From the NCBI GenBank assembly GCA_017447185.1, contig JAFSOC010000015.1, forward strand, positions 1-64,000: a stretch of DNA of 64,000 nucleotides, read 5' to 3'. This document shows positions 40,633 to 49,309 of this stretch, in pieces. Position 1 is the first letter of the stretch. Each line of letters starts with the position of its first letter. The stretch is from Clostridia bacterium (GTDB lineage Bacteria > Bacillota > Clostridia > Christensenellales > Aristaeellaceae). The position numbers and the translations under genes are program-made. The notes under the pieces are model-generated. The model did no database searches, had not been told where the DNA came from, and saw nothing but the letters and a program-made list of their open reading frames with translations.

Positions 40633-42423
40633 ATGAAACGGATCCGGATTATCCTTGCGGTCCTCTTTTGCGCGCTGATCTGCGCGGGAGCAATAACCGC
40701 CGGCGCAGAAAGCAAATACGCAGGCATGACCGCGGAAGAAATAACCGCGCAGCTGACGCTGGCGCAGAAGGCAGCGCAGATGGTGCTGCCGGCCTGCTAC
40801 CACGTATTGCCGGATGAAATGCAGCGATTCTGCTACGGCGGGATTCTTTCCCAGGCCGCGAACCTGGACGACATGGAATGGCGCGAATACACCGCCATGT
40901 TCCAGCGGGCCGCGCTGGATTCGGACGCGGGGATTCCCTATATCTACGGCCAGGATGACGTGCACGGGGTGAATTACTGCATCGGGGCTGTTTATTTTCC
41001 CCACAACATCGGCCTGGGCGCGGCGGATGACGAGGACCTGATGTACCGGATCGGAAGGATCACGGCGGACGAGGCTAAACTGTGCCACATGCTGTGGAAC
41101 TACGCACCGGTGGTGGCCCAGTCTGTGGACATGCGGTGGGGCCGCACGTATGAAAGCTACGGCGCGGACCTGGACCGGATCACCCGGCTGAGCACCGCCT
41201 ACACCAAAGGCCTGCTGGACGGCGGCATCGTGGCCTGCCCGAAGCACTTCTTCGGGGACGGAAACGTGATCTTCGGCACGGGAGACAGCCGGGGCGAACC
41301 GAAACTGATCGACCGGGGACAGTCGGAACTGTCGGACGAAGAGATTGAAAAGCTGCTGGCGGTATACCAGGCGCAGGTGGACCTGGGCGTGCAGACGATC
41401 ATGGTCAGCTTCTCCTCACTGAACGGGGTGAAGATGCACGAGAACAAGGAATACATCGACCGGCTAAAGAATGAGATGGGCTTCAAGGGCTTCATCGTGG
41501 GCGACTGGGAAGGCGTGAGCCTGACGTCCCCGGGAACCTACATGGAGCAGGTGGCCGCCACGGTGAACGCCGGGGTGGACATGCTGATGGAAGCGGACCA
41601 TTTCCGGGAAGCCAAGACCTGCATCGAAGAAGGTGTGAAGCAGGGCCTGATTCCGGAAGAACGGGTGAACGACGCGGTGCGCCGGATCATCCAGGTGAAG
41701 ATGGACGCCGGGATCCTGGAGGATCCCCTGTGCGAAAACATCCAGACCGAACAGATCGCCGTCGGGTCCGGGGAATACAGGGCGGTGGCGGAAGAAGCGG
41801 TGGAAAAGAGCCTGGTGCTCCTGAAGAACGAAGGCGGCGTGCTGCCGCTGAAGAGCGGAACTGCGGTCTATATCACCGGTCCCGCGGCAGACCACGACCA
41901 GGCGCAGTGCGGCGGCTGGAGCGTGGGCTGGAACGGGAGCCCGGAGAAGAACATCAACGGCGTGACCTCCATCCTGGAAGGTTTCCGGCAGAAGGCGGAC
42001 GAATACGGGATCCGGGTGATCACAAAGGAAGCGGAAGCTTCTGAGGCGGATGTGGTGCTGCTGGCAGTCGGGGAAAAGGCGTACGCGGAATGGTACGGGG
42101 ATACGGATGATCCGGACTTGTGCGGACCTTTGGGCCTGTACGGCAACAAAGCCGCGATGGACAAGGCGAAGAGCTACGGGAAGCCGGTGGTGACCCTGAT
42201 CGTGGCGGGACGCCAGGTGCTGATCAGCGACTACATGGACCAGTGGGACGCGGCGGTGATGTGCTACCTGCCGGGCAGCGAAGGACAGGGAATCGCCAAC
42301 GTGCTGTGCGGCAGGAAACCGTTCACCGGAAAGCTGCCCAGCCCCTGGTACAGTTCCATGGACCAGCTGGGAACCGGGGAAAGCTGGCTGCCGATGGGAT
42401 ACGGACTGACAGCGGAAGAATAA
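40633..42423 (+). CDS. Secreted glycoside hydrolase family 3 (beta-glucosidase/exoglucanase type)
   Basis: 596 aa. Signal peptide residues 1-25 (ends AITAGAES). The GH3 (beta/alpha)8 domain spans about 35-370: QDDVHGVN, FPHNIGLGAA, CPKHFFGDG (substrate-binding Lys-His), and nucleophile Asp291 in FIVGDWEGV. The C-terminal alpha/beta sandwich (about 390-590) begins SLVLLKNEGGVLPL, and YAEWYGDTDD may carry the acid/base Glu. The architecture is closest to exo-1,3/1,4-beta-glucanases. It acts outside the membrane and releases glucose or short glucans. The GPH symporter follows 43 bp later, most likely to import the product. Confidence 0.92.
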   Translation: MKRIRIILAVLFCALICAGAITAGAESKYAGMTAEEITAQLTLAQKAAQMVLPACYHVLPDEMQRFCYGGILSQAANLDDMEWREYTAMFQRAALDSDAGIPYIYGQDDVHGVNYCIGAVYFPHNIGLGAADDEDLMYRIGRITADEAKLCHMLWNYAPVVAQSVDMRWGRTYESYGADLDRITRLSTAYTKGLLDGGIVACPKHFFGDGNVIFGTGDSRGEPKLIDRGQSELSDEEIEKLLAVYQAQVDLGVQTIMVSFSSLNGVKMHENKEYIDRLKNEMGFKGFIVGDWEGVSLTSPGTYMEQVAATVNAGVDMLMEADHFREAKTCIEEGVKQGLIPEERVNDAVRRIIQVKMDAGILEDPLCENIQTEQIAVGSGEYRAVAEEAVEKSLVLLKNEGGVLPLKSGTAVYITGPAADHDQAQCGGWSVGWNGSPEKNINGVTSILEGFRQKADEYGIRVITKEAEASEADVVLLAVGEKAYAEWYGDTDDPDLCGPLGLYGNKAAMDKAKSYGKPVVTLIVAGRQVLISDYMDQWDAAVMCYLPGSEGQGIANVLCGRKPFTGKLPSPWYSSMDQLGTGESWLPMGYGLTAEE

Positions 42424-42466
42424 GCAGCAAAGCAACCGGAAAATAAAGAAGAAAGGAGAACCGGAC

Positions 42467-43846
42467 ATGAAAAAGAGCCTGGGCGGGAAGATAGCCTTCG
42501 GTGTCGGCGGCGCCGTGAAGGACATGGCCTACACACTGTCGGCCTATTACCTGATGTACTATTACCAGAACGTGCTGGGACTGAGCCCCTCGTTCGTGGG
42601 AACGGTGCTGATGATTGCCCGGTTCTTTGACGCGCTGAACGACCCGATCATGGGAGTGCTGGTGGCGAAAACCCGATCCCGCTGGGGACGGTTCCGCCCG
42701 TGGATCTTCAGCGGCACTGTCCTGAACGCGTTTACACTCTACGCGCTGTTTGCCGCCCCGAAAATGCCGGAGACGGGCATCATGGTATGGTTCACGGTGG
42801 TGTACCTGCTGTGGGGCATTACATATACGATGCTGGATATTCCATACTGGTCCATGATTCCGGCGGCGGCGGAAACGATGTCCGACCGGGAGAAGATGGC
42901 GGTCATCGGCCGGACCTGCGCCGGTGTCGGCGGGGCCATTATGGCGGTATTCGCGCTGCTGGCAGTGGACAAGTTTGGCGGAGGGACCAACGACCGGGAA
43001 GGATTCCGCATCCTGGCACTGATCGTAAGCATCGCATTCCTGGCGGGCGAAATCTTCTGCTGCCTGCGGCTGAAGGAAAAACGGCCGGAGACAGCTGCGC
43101 CTTCCACCAGCGTGAAACAGATGTTCAAGGAGCTGTTCCACAACGACCAGACGCTCACCGTGTCCGGGATTATCGTGCTGGTAAACGTGGCCACCTATAT
43201 CACGACCAACCTGGTGATTTACTTCTTCAAATACGATTACGGCGGGGAAATGTGGGAGACCACCTACACACTGTTTATCGCCATCGGCAGCGTCTCGCTG
43301 GTGCTGGGAATGGTACTGGTTTATCCGCTGCTGCGGAGAAAAAAAGTTTCCAACGAAAAGATCTTCAAGGGCAGCGTGCTGACGGCGATCACCGGGTACC
43401 TGGTGCTGCTGGGAGTATGCCTGTCGGGAGCCTCCGGGAAGTTCATCCCGCTGGTCATCGCGGGGTGCATGGTATTCGTCGCCAACGGACTGCTGATGGT
43501 ACTGACCACCGTATTTCTGGCCAACTCCGTGGACTACGGGCAGCTGCGCACCCACCACCGGGATGAAAGCGTGACCTTCTCGATGCAGACCTTCGTGGTG
43601 AAAGCGGCTTCCGGCCTGGCAATCTTTATCACCGGCATGGGGCTGGACCTGATCGGCATGACCGGGGACGCGGAGGAGACCGGAGAAGTGATTCCCCAGA
43701 CGGCGGAGACGCTGACGGGCCTCCGGCTGATGCTGACGCTGCTGCCCATCCTGGGGCTGCTGATCGCGTTCTTCTGCTTCCGGAAATGGTTCAAGCTGAC
43801 GGACAAGCGGATGGAAGAAATCACACAGGAACTTGGAATCAAATAA
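42467..43846 (+). CDS. GPH-family (MelB-like) sugar:cation symporter
   Basis: 459 aa, about 12 membrane helices; AAAGGAG lies eight bases before the ATG. Family signatures are present: start KIAFGVGGAVKDMAYTLSAYYL, the helix 2-3 region ARFFDALNDPIMGVLVAKTRSRWGRFRPW split around conserved Asp and Arg residues, and a later YGQLRTHHRDESV. GPH proteins move glycosides, pentosides or hexuronides with Na+ or H+. It is the second gene of the GH3 unit, so beta-glucosides or glucose oligomers are the likely cargo. Terminator immediately downstream. Confidence 0.92.
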   Translation: MKKSLGGKIAFGVGGAVKDMAYTLSAYYLMYYYQNVLGLSPSFVGTVLMIARFFDALNDPIMGVLVAKTRSRWGRFRPWIFSGTVLNAFTLYALFAAPKMPETGIMVWFTVVYLLWGITYTMLDIPYWSMIPAAAETMSDREKMAVIGRTCAGVGGAIMAVFALLAVDKFGGGTNDREGFRILALIVSIAFLAGEIFCCLRLKEKRPETAAPSTSVKQMFKELFHNDQTLTVSGIIVLVNVATYITTNLVIYFFKYDYGGEMWETTYTLFIAIGSVSLVLGMVLVYPLLRRKKVSNEKIFKGSVLTAITGYLVLLGVCLSGASGKFIPLVIAGCMVFVANGLLMVLTTVFLANSVDYGQLRTHHRDESVTFSMQTFVVKAASGLAIFITGMGLDLIGMTGDAEETGEVIPQTAETLTGLRLMLTLLPILGLLIAFFCFRKWFKLTDKRMEEITQELGIK

Positions 43847-43880
43847 AAAAGGTGACAGGAGCGAATCCTGTCACTTTTGC
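43847..43880. terminator. Bidirectional terminator between symporter and pyrophosphatase
   Basis: GTGACAGGA (43852-43860) / TCCTGTCAC (43866-43874), loop GCGAA, with TTTTGCTTTT on the plus strand and TTTTTTATTT on the minus strand. Confidence 0.9.
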
Positions 43881-44935
43881 TTTTCTTCGAGAGCCCTGGT
43901 CAGGGGCGGGACAACTTTGGATTTGCGGGGTGCCTTTGGCTCAAAGATGAGGCTGCCGCTGCCGTCATAATCCGGGAAGGCCGCCCGGACGAGGGCCTCG
44001 GCACCGTCACCGCACCAGATCATGCGGGTCCTGTTTTCAGTGGAGACAAGGCAGAAAAGCATATCCATCTTGCTGGAGGCGTAGATCTTCGGGAATTCCG
44101 CCTCAATCCGCTCCGAGAGGGTCAGGATGCTCTCCTCCGAATCGGCGAAGACATCGCCGATGCCGAAGGTGTATTCACCCACGATGTATTCCTTGTAATC
44201 ATCATAGAAGATTTCGGTGAGGGTCATGCCGGTGTAGGCGGATTTAGCCGCTTTCATAGCATCGTAGAGACCGGCCACATCATCAACGGCGGCGATAGCG
44301 TTCAGGTCTGCATAAGCCTCCCGGTCCAGCTTCGTGACGTTCATACTGGTCATATTCTTGGTATCGGAGAGGAGGGCGAAGAGCATCGCCCGGGCCATCT
44401 CCCGGGAGATTTCCACATCACAGGCCTGATAGGCGCTCCAGACGATGGAAGCGGTGGCGCCGGCGGGGAGGGACCAGACGACGATGCGCTCCGTATTCCG
44501 GATATCGCCGATGCCGTGATGATCCACGACGCCGACGATGCGGGCGCTCCGCATGCCGTCCAGGGCCTGGGTATACTCGCTGTGGTCCACGAGGACGAAC
44601 TGTTTGCCCGCGGCGTCGGACAGGACCTCCGGCTGATCAATGCCGAAAAGATCCAGGGCATACTTCGTTTCCTGATTCACGGGGCCGGCAACCGCCGCCT
44701 TCGCGCTGATGCCCAGCTGCTGCAGGAGGCCGGCGTAGGCGATGGCGCTGCCCACGGTATCCGCATCCGGGCTCTTATGGCCGATGACGTAAGTGACCTG
44801 ATCCCCATAATCCACGGTGAGCAGGAGATCCGCGTGCACGGTGCGCTCCGGGGAAGCCGGCTCCTCCGCAGGGACGCCCGGGCAGACGGACACCAGCGCC
44901 AGAACCAGCAACAGGACTGAAAGCTTTTTCAGCAT
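43871..44935 (-). CDS. Exported family II (DHH) inorganic pyrophosphatase-like protein
   Basis: 354 aa. Residues 1-24 are a clear Sec signal peptide (MLKKLSVLLLVLALVSVCPG, then VPAEE). The DHH domain has GHKSPDADTVGSAIA (His53, Asp57, Asp59), VDHSE (Asp117, His118) and VDHHGIGD (138-145), the Mn/Co ligands of family II pyrophosphatases. The DHHA2 domain ends with a PRKSKVVPPL motif, matching the substrate-binding SRKKQVVPPL of PpaC. Family II enzymes are normally cytosolic. Export is the odd feature; the substrate outside could be PPi or another small phosphoanhydride. Confidence 0.88.
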   Translation of the reverse strand: MLKKLSVLLLVLALVSVCPGVPAEEPASPERTVHADLLLTVDYGDQVTYVIGHKSPDADTVGSAIAYAGLLQQLGISAKAAVAGPVNQETKYALDLFGIDQPEVLSDAAGKQFVLVDHSEYTQALDGMRSARIVGVVDHHGIGDIRNTERIVVWSLPAGATASIVWSAYQACDVEISREMARAMLFALLSDTKNMTSMNVTKLDREAYADLNAIAAVDDVAGLYDAMKAAKSAYTGMTLTEIFYDDYKEYIVGEYTFGIGDVFADSEESILTLSERIEAEFPKIYASSKMDMLFCLVSTENRTRMIWCGDGAEALVRAAFPDYDGSGSLIFEPKAPRKSKVVPPLTRALEEKQK

Positions 44936-44963
44936 GGCGGGAAACCTCCCAGAACCTTAATTT

Positions 44964-44992
44964 TGCGACAGTATAACATAAATCTGCGACAG
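44964..44992 (-). promoter_or_regulatory. Direct repeat TGCGACAG around the pyrophosphatase promoter
   Basis: TGCGACAG at 44964-44971 and 44985-44992, 21 bp apart (two helical turns). A minus-strand TATACT -10 (44970-44975) overlaps one copy. A regulator site is possible. Confidence 0.4.
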
Positions 44993-45082
44993 GAGGTGGT
45001 ATTTTTCCGGAATTTGTGTATAATGAATCAGACAGGAAAAATGAAATCCGGGAACCGCGATGCAGATTCGGGAGGAATATGG

Positions 45083-45088
45083 TATAAT
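45083..45088 (+). promoter_or_regulatory. Extended -10 for the 45142 gene
   Basis: ATATGG-TATAAT; the -35 is weak. A second TGTG-TATAAT lies at 45019-45024. Confidence 0.55.
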
Positions 45089-45141
45089 ACCGGCTGAGAA
45101 TTCTGAAATGGCCGGTGATTCCGGCTGACTGAGGAAAACGG

Positions 45142-45627
45142 ATGACTGAGTTGATTACCTACCGCCTGTCGGCCACGGGGATCTGGCAGTACGACTTCTG
45201 CCGGAACGGGGAAACGATCGGAAATGTTTCATCAGTGATCTCCACCCGGGAGCCGGCGCGGATCGAAGGACCGGAGATCTCCTGGTACAGCCGGTTCGAC
45301 CTGGACACGGAAATCGTGCCGGGGGTGAGCCGGAAGATCAAGGACAACCGGACCGGGGAAGAGATTTACCGGATCGTCTGGTGGCGGCCGAACGTATACG
45401 AAGTACGGACGCGGGAGCGGTCGATCCAGGCGGAGATCCGGAACGGAAGCTACCTGTTCGGCGTGCCGGAGATGCCTGTGACGGCGATGACGGAGCGCTG
45501 CAGCGGGGAGCCGCGGCTGGTGCGGGGCATGGAAGCGGAAATGTGGTTCCGCACGGTACTGTTTGAGCCGGTGAGCGACGCCTACCTTATGATGGCGCTG
45601 TCGTTTCCGGCACTGAGGTTTTGTTGA
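45142..45627 (+). CDS. Soluble beta-rich protein of unknown function (161 aa)
   Basis: Start supported by GAGG seven bases upstream. The sequence alternates short polar strands with charged turns (YRLSATGIWQYDFCRNGETIG; SRKIKDNRTGEEIYRIVWW; GMEAEMWFRTVLFEP). The W-x-Y-x-[FV] spacing and R-x-x-x-x-G-E-E-I-Y-R pattern recall tubby/LURP-one-type barrels, but the match is weak. No signal peptide. It is followed 44 bp later by a secreted SH3 protein. I do not recognise the family. Confidence 0.6.
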   Translation: MTELITYRLSATGIWQYDFCRNGETIGNVSSVISTREPARIEGPEISWYSRFDLDTEIVPGVSRKIKDNRTGEEIYRIVWWRPNVYEVRTRERSIQAEIRNGSYLFGVPEMPVTAMTERCSGEPRLVRGMEAEMWFRTVLFEPVSDAYLMMALSFPALRFC

Positions 45628-45671
45628 TTATATATTTTTATATATTCAAGAAATTGAGGAGGATTCTGTAC

Positions 45672-46568
45672 ATGAAAAAGCAAGCCAAGATTTTTGTAGC
45701 GCTGGTACTGGTCCTGGCGCTGACCGCTTCCCTGTTCTCTGCGGCATTCGCGGAGACCTACACCCAGTTCAAGGATAAACTACTTGAAGCGCCGAGGATT
45801 CTGTTCCAGCACAAGAAGACCGGCCTGAAGCTTGGCGACCTGCCGGTGTACACTGCGCCGACCCCGAACGCACTGCGCATGGCGAACAGCCGCGCGAAGA
45901 TCGACACGGACCGTGACTTCTACATGGCCGGCAAGACCTCGGACGGCTGGCTGATGGTCCGGTACGATCCCGGCAACGGCACGATCCGCACCGGCTATAT
46001 TCCCCCGCAGTACGTGCGGAAGGTGAAGGCCGGAAAGCTGAACTACTTCGTGAATATTCCCGTGGTGGCCGGCAGCCAGATCAACGTGACGGACGACCCC
46101 ATCGGCGGACGGAACTTCTTCCACACGATCCAGCAGGGTGAAAGCTTCACCATCCTGGCCAAGTACACCTACAACGGCACCTGGTGGTACATCGAGTGCA
46201 CAGTGGACGGCGGCAAGCCTGCCCGCGGTTTCATCGACCGCCAGGGATCGAAGATCCTTCCCGGCAGCAACGTGGATGACAACCTGAACCAGGAACCCGT
46301 GACTCTGGAGAACATCGGCGCTCCCAGCAAGTCTCCCTACGGACAGGAAAAGATCGGCGACATCATTATCGCCGGAACAGACAAGAGCTCCCGGAAGCTG
46401 GTATACAAGGACGCCAGCAAGAAGTCCACGCAGATCACCGTGGTTTATCCCACTGTCAGCTATCCCTACTACGGAACCACCACCGGCAGGAACGGCCATA
46501 CCTGGTACTACGTCTACGTAGAAGAAGACAGCATGTGGGGCTGGGTGGACAGCGAGTTTGTCCGGTAA
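45672..46568 (+). CDS. Secreted protein with bacterial SH3-like modules
   Basis: 298 aa from MKKQAKIFVAL; GAGGAGG lies nine bases upstream. Signal peptide residues 1-26 (ends SAAFAET). Three SH3b-like stretches: LPVYTAPTPNALRMANSRAK...GWLMVRYDPG...GYIPPQYV; then INVTDDPIGG...ESFTILAKYTYNGTWWYIEC; and a C-terminal KLVYKDASKKSTQITVV...GHTWYYVYVEEDS...GWVDSEFV. Such modules bind cell-wall peptides or mediate protein contacts outside the cell. No catalytic domain is attached. Strong terminator downstream. Confidence 0.8.
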   Translation: MKKQAKIFVALVLVLALTASLFSAAFAETYTQFKDKLLEAPRILFQHKKTGLKLGDLPVYTAPTPNALRMANSRAKIDTDRDFYMAGKTSDGWLMVRYDPGNGTIRTGYIPPQYVRKVKAGKLNYFVNIPVVAGSQINVTDDPIGGRNFFHTIQQGESFTILAKYTYNGTWWYIECTVDGGKPARGFIDRQGSKILPGSNVDDNLNQEPVTLENIGAPSKSPYGQEKIGDIIIAGTDKSSRKLVYKDASKKSTQITVVYPTVSYPYYGTTTGRNGHTWYYVYVEEDSMWGWVDSEFVR

Positions 46569-46579
46569 GCAAAAGCAAC

Positions 46580-46614
46580 ATCAAAAATGCTCCCTCAACG
46601 GGGAGCATTTTTAT
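46580..46614. terminator. Bidirectional terminator
   Basis: AAAAATGCTCCC (46583-46594) / GGGAGCATTTTT (46601-46612), loop TCAACG. It serves the SH3 gene and the convergent small gene. Confidence 0.9.
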
Positions 46615-46626
46615 ATGCGGCAGGGA

Positions 46627-46866
46627 TCAGATCTCGTCCCAGATGCTGAGGATCAGGGCGTCAAATTCCTCCCGGCCGAAAGCGGAACGGTAGACCAGAT
46701 ACAGAGAATCCGCAGCCTCCTGCATGGTTTTGCCCCGGCTCTTGAGCAGGGAACAGCGGGTCTTGATGGCCCCGCGCATATTGTGCAGCACGTCGTAATC
46801 ACTGCCGCCGTTGACTTCCTCCATCTGATCGGGGGTCAATTCCATCATTCCCGGATTCATGTTCAT
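46627..46866 (-). CDS. Double-glycine leader small protein (79 aa)
   Basis: ATG with AAAGGAG nine bases upstream; start MNMNPGMMELTPDQMEEVNGG. The leader end M-E-E-V-N-G-G (Gly20-Gly21) matches the double-Gly processing signal found in three other small proteins of this window. The tail of 58 residues is mostly helical with a single Cys and no obvious core repeat. It resembles Nif11-related or bacteriocin-type helical peptides, but no modification enzyme is adjacent. Likely an exported peptide of unknown role. Confidence 0.65.
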   Translation of the reverse strand: MNMNPGMMELTPDQMEEVNGGSDYDVLHNMRGAIKTRCSLLKSRGKTMQEAADSLYLVYRSAFGREEFDALILSIWDEI

Positions 46867-46890
46867 AAACGCACACTCCTTTTCATGAGG

Positions 46891-46920
46891 ATTATACTCC
46901 AAAGGTTTATACGCAGGCAA
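46891..46920 (-). promoter_or_regulatory. Promoter of the 46627-46866 gene
   Basis: Minus-strand TTGCCT (46915-46920), 18-bp spacer, TATAAT (46891-46896). Confidence 0.65.
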
Positions 46921-46935
46921 GATGGCCTGTGGCAG

Positions 46936-47502
46936 TCAGCCCGGCAGGCGGGCCAGCAGCAGGGGGCCGTTTTCCTTCAGCCAGTGATCCCAGTGGCGGT
47001 AATCCGGGAAAACCCGGAGAATTTCCGCGTAGAAGGCAGGGGAATGGTCCATATGCTTCCGGTGGCACAGCTCGTGGACCACGACGCTGTCCAGCACCTG
47101 GGGCGGAGCGAGGAGCAGGAGACAGTTGAAATTCAAATTGCCTTTGGCAGAGCAGCTGCCCCAGCGGGTGTGCTGCATGCGGAGGGTAATACGCCCGTAG
47201 GTGACGCCCAGGAGGGCTGCAAAATGGGCCGTGCGCTCCGGAAAAACCTCCCGGGCCTGGCGCAGGAGGATGCGCTGTTCCGCCTCCGTAAGAACGGGGA
47301 CGGAACGCTTTATTTCCTCCCGGACTTTTGCTCTGGCCAGGTGGGATTCCAGCCAGGAACGCTTCTGCTCCAGGAAACGGCGGATTTCTGCTTCGGAAAC
47401 GCGCAGGGGCGCGCGGACCAGCGGGCGGCCGTCCCGGATCTCCAGGCAGAGGGTCCTGCGGCGGGAGCGGATCACTTCAATGGGCAGACCTTCCAGATTC
47501 AT
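46936..47502 (-). CDS. YgjP-like (SprT/DUF45) zinc metallopeptidase
   Basis: 188 aa; GGAG lies nine bases before the ATG. Matches the YgjP/DUF45 family: start LPIEVIRSRRRTLCLEIRDG, RWGSCSAKGNLNFNCLLLL, then the zinc site VVHELCHRKHMDHSPAFY with HExxH. The C-terminal FPDYRHWDHWLK is also typical. Soluble predicted protease or peptide hydrolase; partners in other bacteria include restriction or helicase genes, none of which is present here. Confidence 0.88.
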   Translation of the reverse strand: MNLEGLPIEVIRSRRRTLCLEIRDGRPLVRAPLRVSEAEIRRFLEQKRSWLESHLARAKVREEIKRSVPVLTEAEQRILLRQAREVFPERTAHFAALLGVTYGRITLRMQHTRWGSCSAKGNLNFNCLLLLAPPQVLDSVVVHELCHRKHMDHSPAFYAEILRVFPDYRHWDHWLKENGPLLLARLPG

Positions 47503-47655
47503 TGCATCATACTCCGGATCAAAAATCTGGCAGTCATTTTATCACAGGACAAAAAATGAGACAAGCCGACGCAAAAGATGCATAGCGACCCGGGACAGGA
47601 ACCGGTATAATGCGTAAAGTGGAAAACTATTGACGGATGGGGCAGGAGAGAGCAG

Positions 47656-49266
47656 ATGAAAAAGCAGGGATCCGTTTTTCGCATTAACCAGGAAGGATTT
47701 GTTCCGGGACTTCCGATCCACGCAGTGCTACTGACCGACGGGGAAGTCCGGCTGAAGGACCCGGAAGGAAAGACTGTATATACCGTGCCGCATGGAGAAC
47801 TGCGGGAAGACGCCGCCTCCGGGGACCGGGTGCGGCTGGCTGAGATTCCGCCGCTTGCGGAAGGAAAATACACGCTGGAGAGCGGGGAGGAGCAGCGGGA
47901 ATTCGCAGTGCGGGCCCGGGGCTGGCGGGAGGTTTCCAACGCGCTGATCAAGGGACTGTATTTCCAGCGGTGCGGCTGCGCGCTGGAGAGCGCCCACGCG
48001 GGTGTATACCACCATCCGGCATGCCACACGGCGCCGGCGGTCGGCTGGGATGACCGGACCCTGGTGCGCCGGGTGCCGGGCGGATGGCACGACGCAGGGG
48101 ACTACGGTAAATACACCGGGCCGGGAGCGGTGACGGCGGCGCACATGATCTACGCCTGGAAGCTCTTTCCACAGGGATGCTCGGATGAACTGAACATTCC
48201 GGAAAGCGGCAACGGCCTTCCGGATATCCTGAATGAAGTGAAATATGAGCTGGACTGGCTGCTGGAGATGCAGCGCAGCGACGGCGCTTTTTACCACAAA
48301 CTGACGAAAGCCCAGTTCGCGCCTTTCATCATGCCGCAGGACGACCTGGAGACAGAGTACCTGATGCCGGTATCCCACTGCGCGACGGCGGCGGCCTGCG
48401 CCTGCATGGCGCTGGCAGCCAGGGTATGGCAGGGCTACAGTCCGGCCTTTGCCAACCGGGCGGTGCTGGCCGCGAAACGGGCCTGGGACTGGCTGCAGGC
48501 GCATCCGGACTTTGTACCGTACCGGAATCCGGAAGGCGTACGCACCGGATGGTACGGGGATATGAGCGACCGGGATGAGCGGTTCTGGGCCGCCTGCGAG
48601 CTGTATGCCGCCACCGGGGAGGAAAACTACCGGACGGAAGCGGAAAAGCTGTACGGGGAAGGACTGAACCTGACAGCCTTCGGATGGGCGGACGTGAGCG
48701 GCATGGGCGCATTGTGCTGCCTATTTGAACTGAAGGAAAAAGGCGGAGAGGTGCTTTACGGCCGGGTGAAGGAAGACTTCCTGCAAAGAAGCGAACAGAT
48801 TTTGCAATGGACGAAGGCATCCGGCTACGGCACCGCCCTGCCGGCGGACCGGTACGGATGGGGAAGCATCCTGCCGATCATGAGCGGCGCGATAGCCATG
48901 ATTATCAACTGGCTGCTGACGGGGAACGAGAAAATGCGGGACGGCGCGCTGCAGCAGTGGCACTATGCCCTGGGAATGAACGCGCTGGATCTGTGCTTCA
49001 TTACAGGATACGGCACGCACCGGGTGATGCACCCGCATCACCGGCCTTCGGGATCGGACGGGATTGAGGATCCGGTGCCCGGGCTGATCGCGGGCGGGCC
49101 GAACGGAAACCACAATTATCCGCAGACAAAAGAAAAACTGGAGGGCCTGCCGCCGGCCAAGTGCTACCTGGACGAACTGCCCTCCGCGGATACAAACGAG
49201 ATCGCAATTTACTGGAATTCACCGGCGATTTTTACCGGCGCATTCGTGAACCAGATTTCCACTTGA
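47656..49266 (+). CDS. Intracellular glycoside hydrolase family 9 (cellodextrinase/glucanase)
   Basis: 536 aa, AGGAG before the ATG, no signal peptide. Residues about 5-90 form an Ig-like N-terminal (CelD_N) domain (FRINQEGFVPGLPIHAVLL). The (alpha/alpha)6 catalytic domain has GGWHDAGDYGKY with base Asp146/Asp149, GYGTHRVMHPHHRPSGSDG, LIAGGPNGNH and the catalytic acid Glu515 in TNEIAIYWNSP. GH9 enzymes cut beta-1,4-glucans. The lack of a signal suggests it works on imported oligosaccharides, complementing the secreted GH3 and GPH symporter 4 kb upstream. The tRNA-Trp promoter overlaps its stop codon. Confidence 0.92.
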   Translation: MKKQGSVFRINQEGFVPGLPIHAVLLTDGEVRLKDPEGKTVYTVPHGELREDAASGDRVRLAEIPPLAEGKYTLESGEEQREFAVRARGWREVSNALIKGLYFQRCGCALESAHAGVYHHPACHTAPAVGWDDRTLVRRVPGGWHDAGDYGKYTGPGAVTAAHMIYAWKLFPQGCSDELNIPESGNGLPDILNEVKYELDWLLEMQRSDGAFYHKLTKAQFAPFIMPQDDLETEYLMPVSHCATAAACACMALAARVWQGYSPAFANRAVLAAKRAWDWLQAHPDFVPYRNPEGVRTGWYGDMSDRDERFWAACELYAATGEENYRTEAEKLYGEGLNLTAFGWADVSGMGALCCLFELKEKGGEVLYGRVKEDFLQRSEQILQWTKASGYGTALPADRYGWGSILPIMSGAIAMIINWLLTGNEKMRDGALQQWHYALGMNALDLCFITGYGTHRVMHPHHRPSGSDGIEDPVPGLIAGGPNGNHNYPQTKEKLEGLPPAKCYLDELPSADTNEIAIYWNSPAIFTGAFVNQIST

Positions 49267-49291
49267 CAAACCGGAATTGCCCCCGTATAAT
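49263..49291 (+). promoter_or_regulatory. Consensus promoter of tRNA-Trp
   Basis: TTGACA (49263-49268), 17-bp spacer, TATAAT (49286-49291): a full consensus, overlapping the GH9 stop codon. Confidence 0.9.
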
Positions 49292-49309
49292 CTTCACTGT
49301 TGCAGATAC

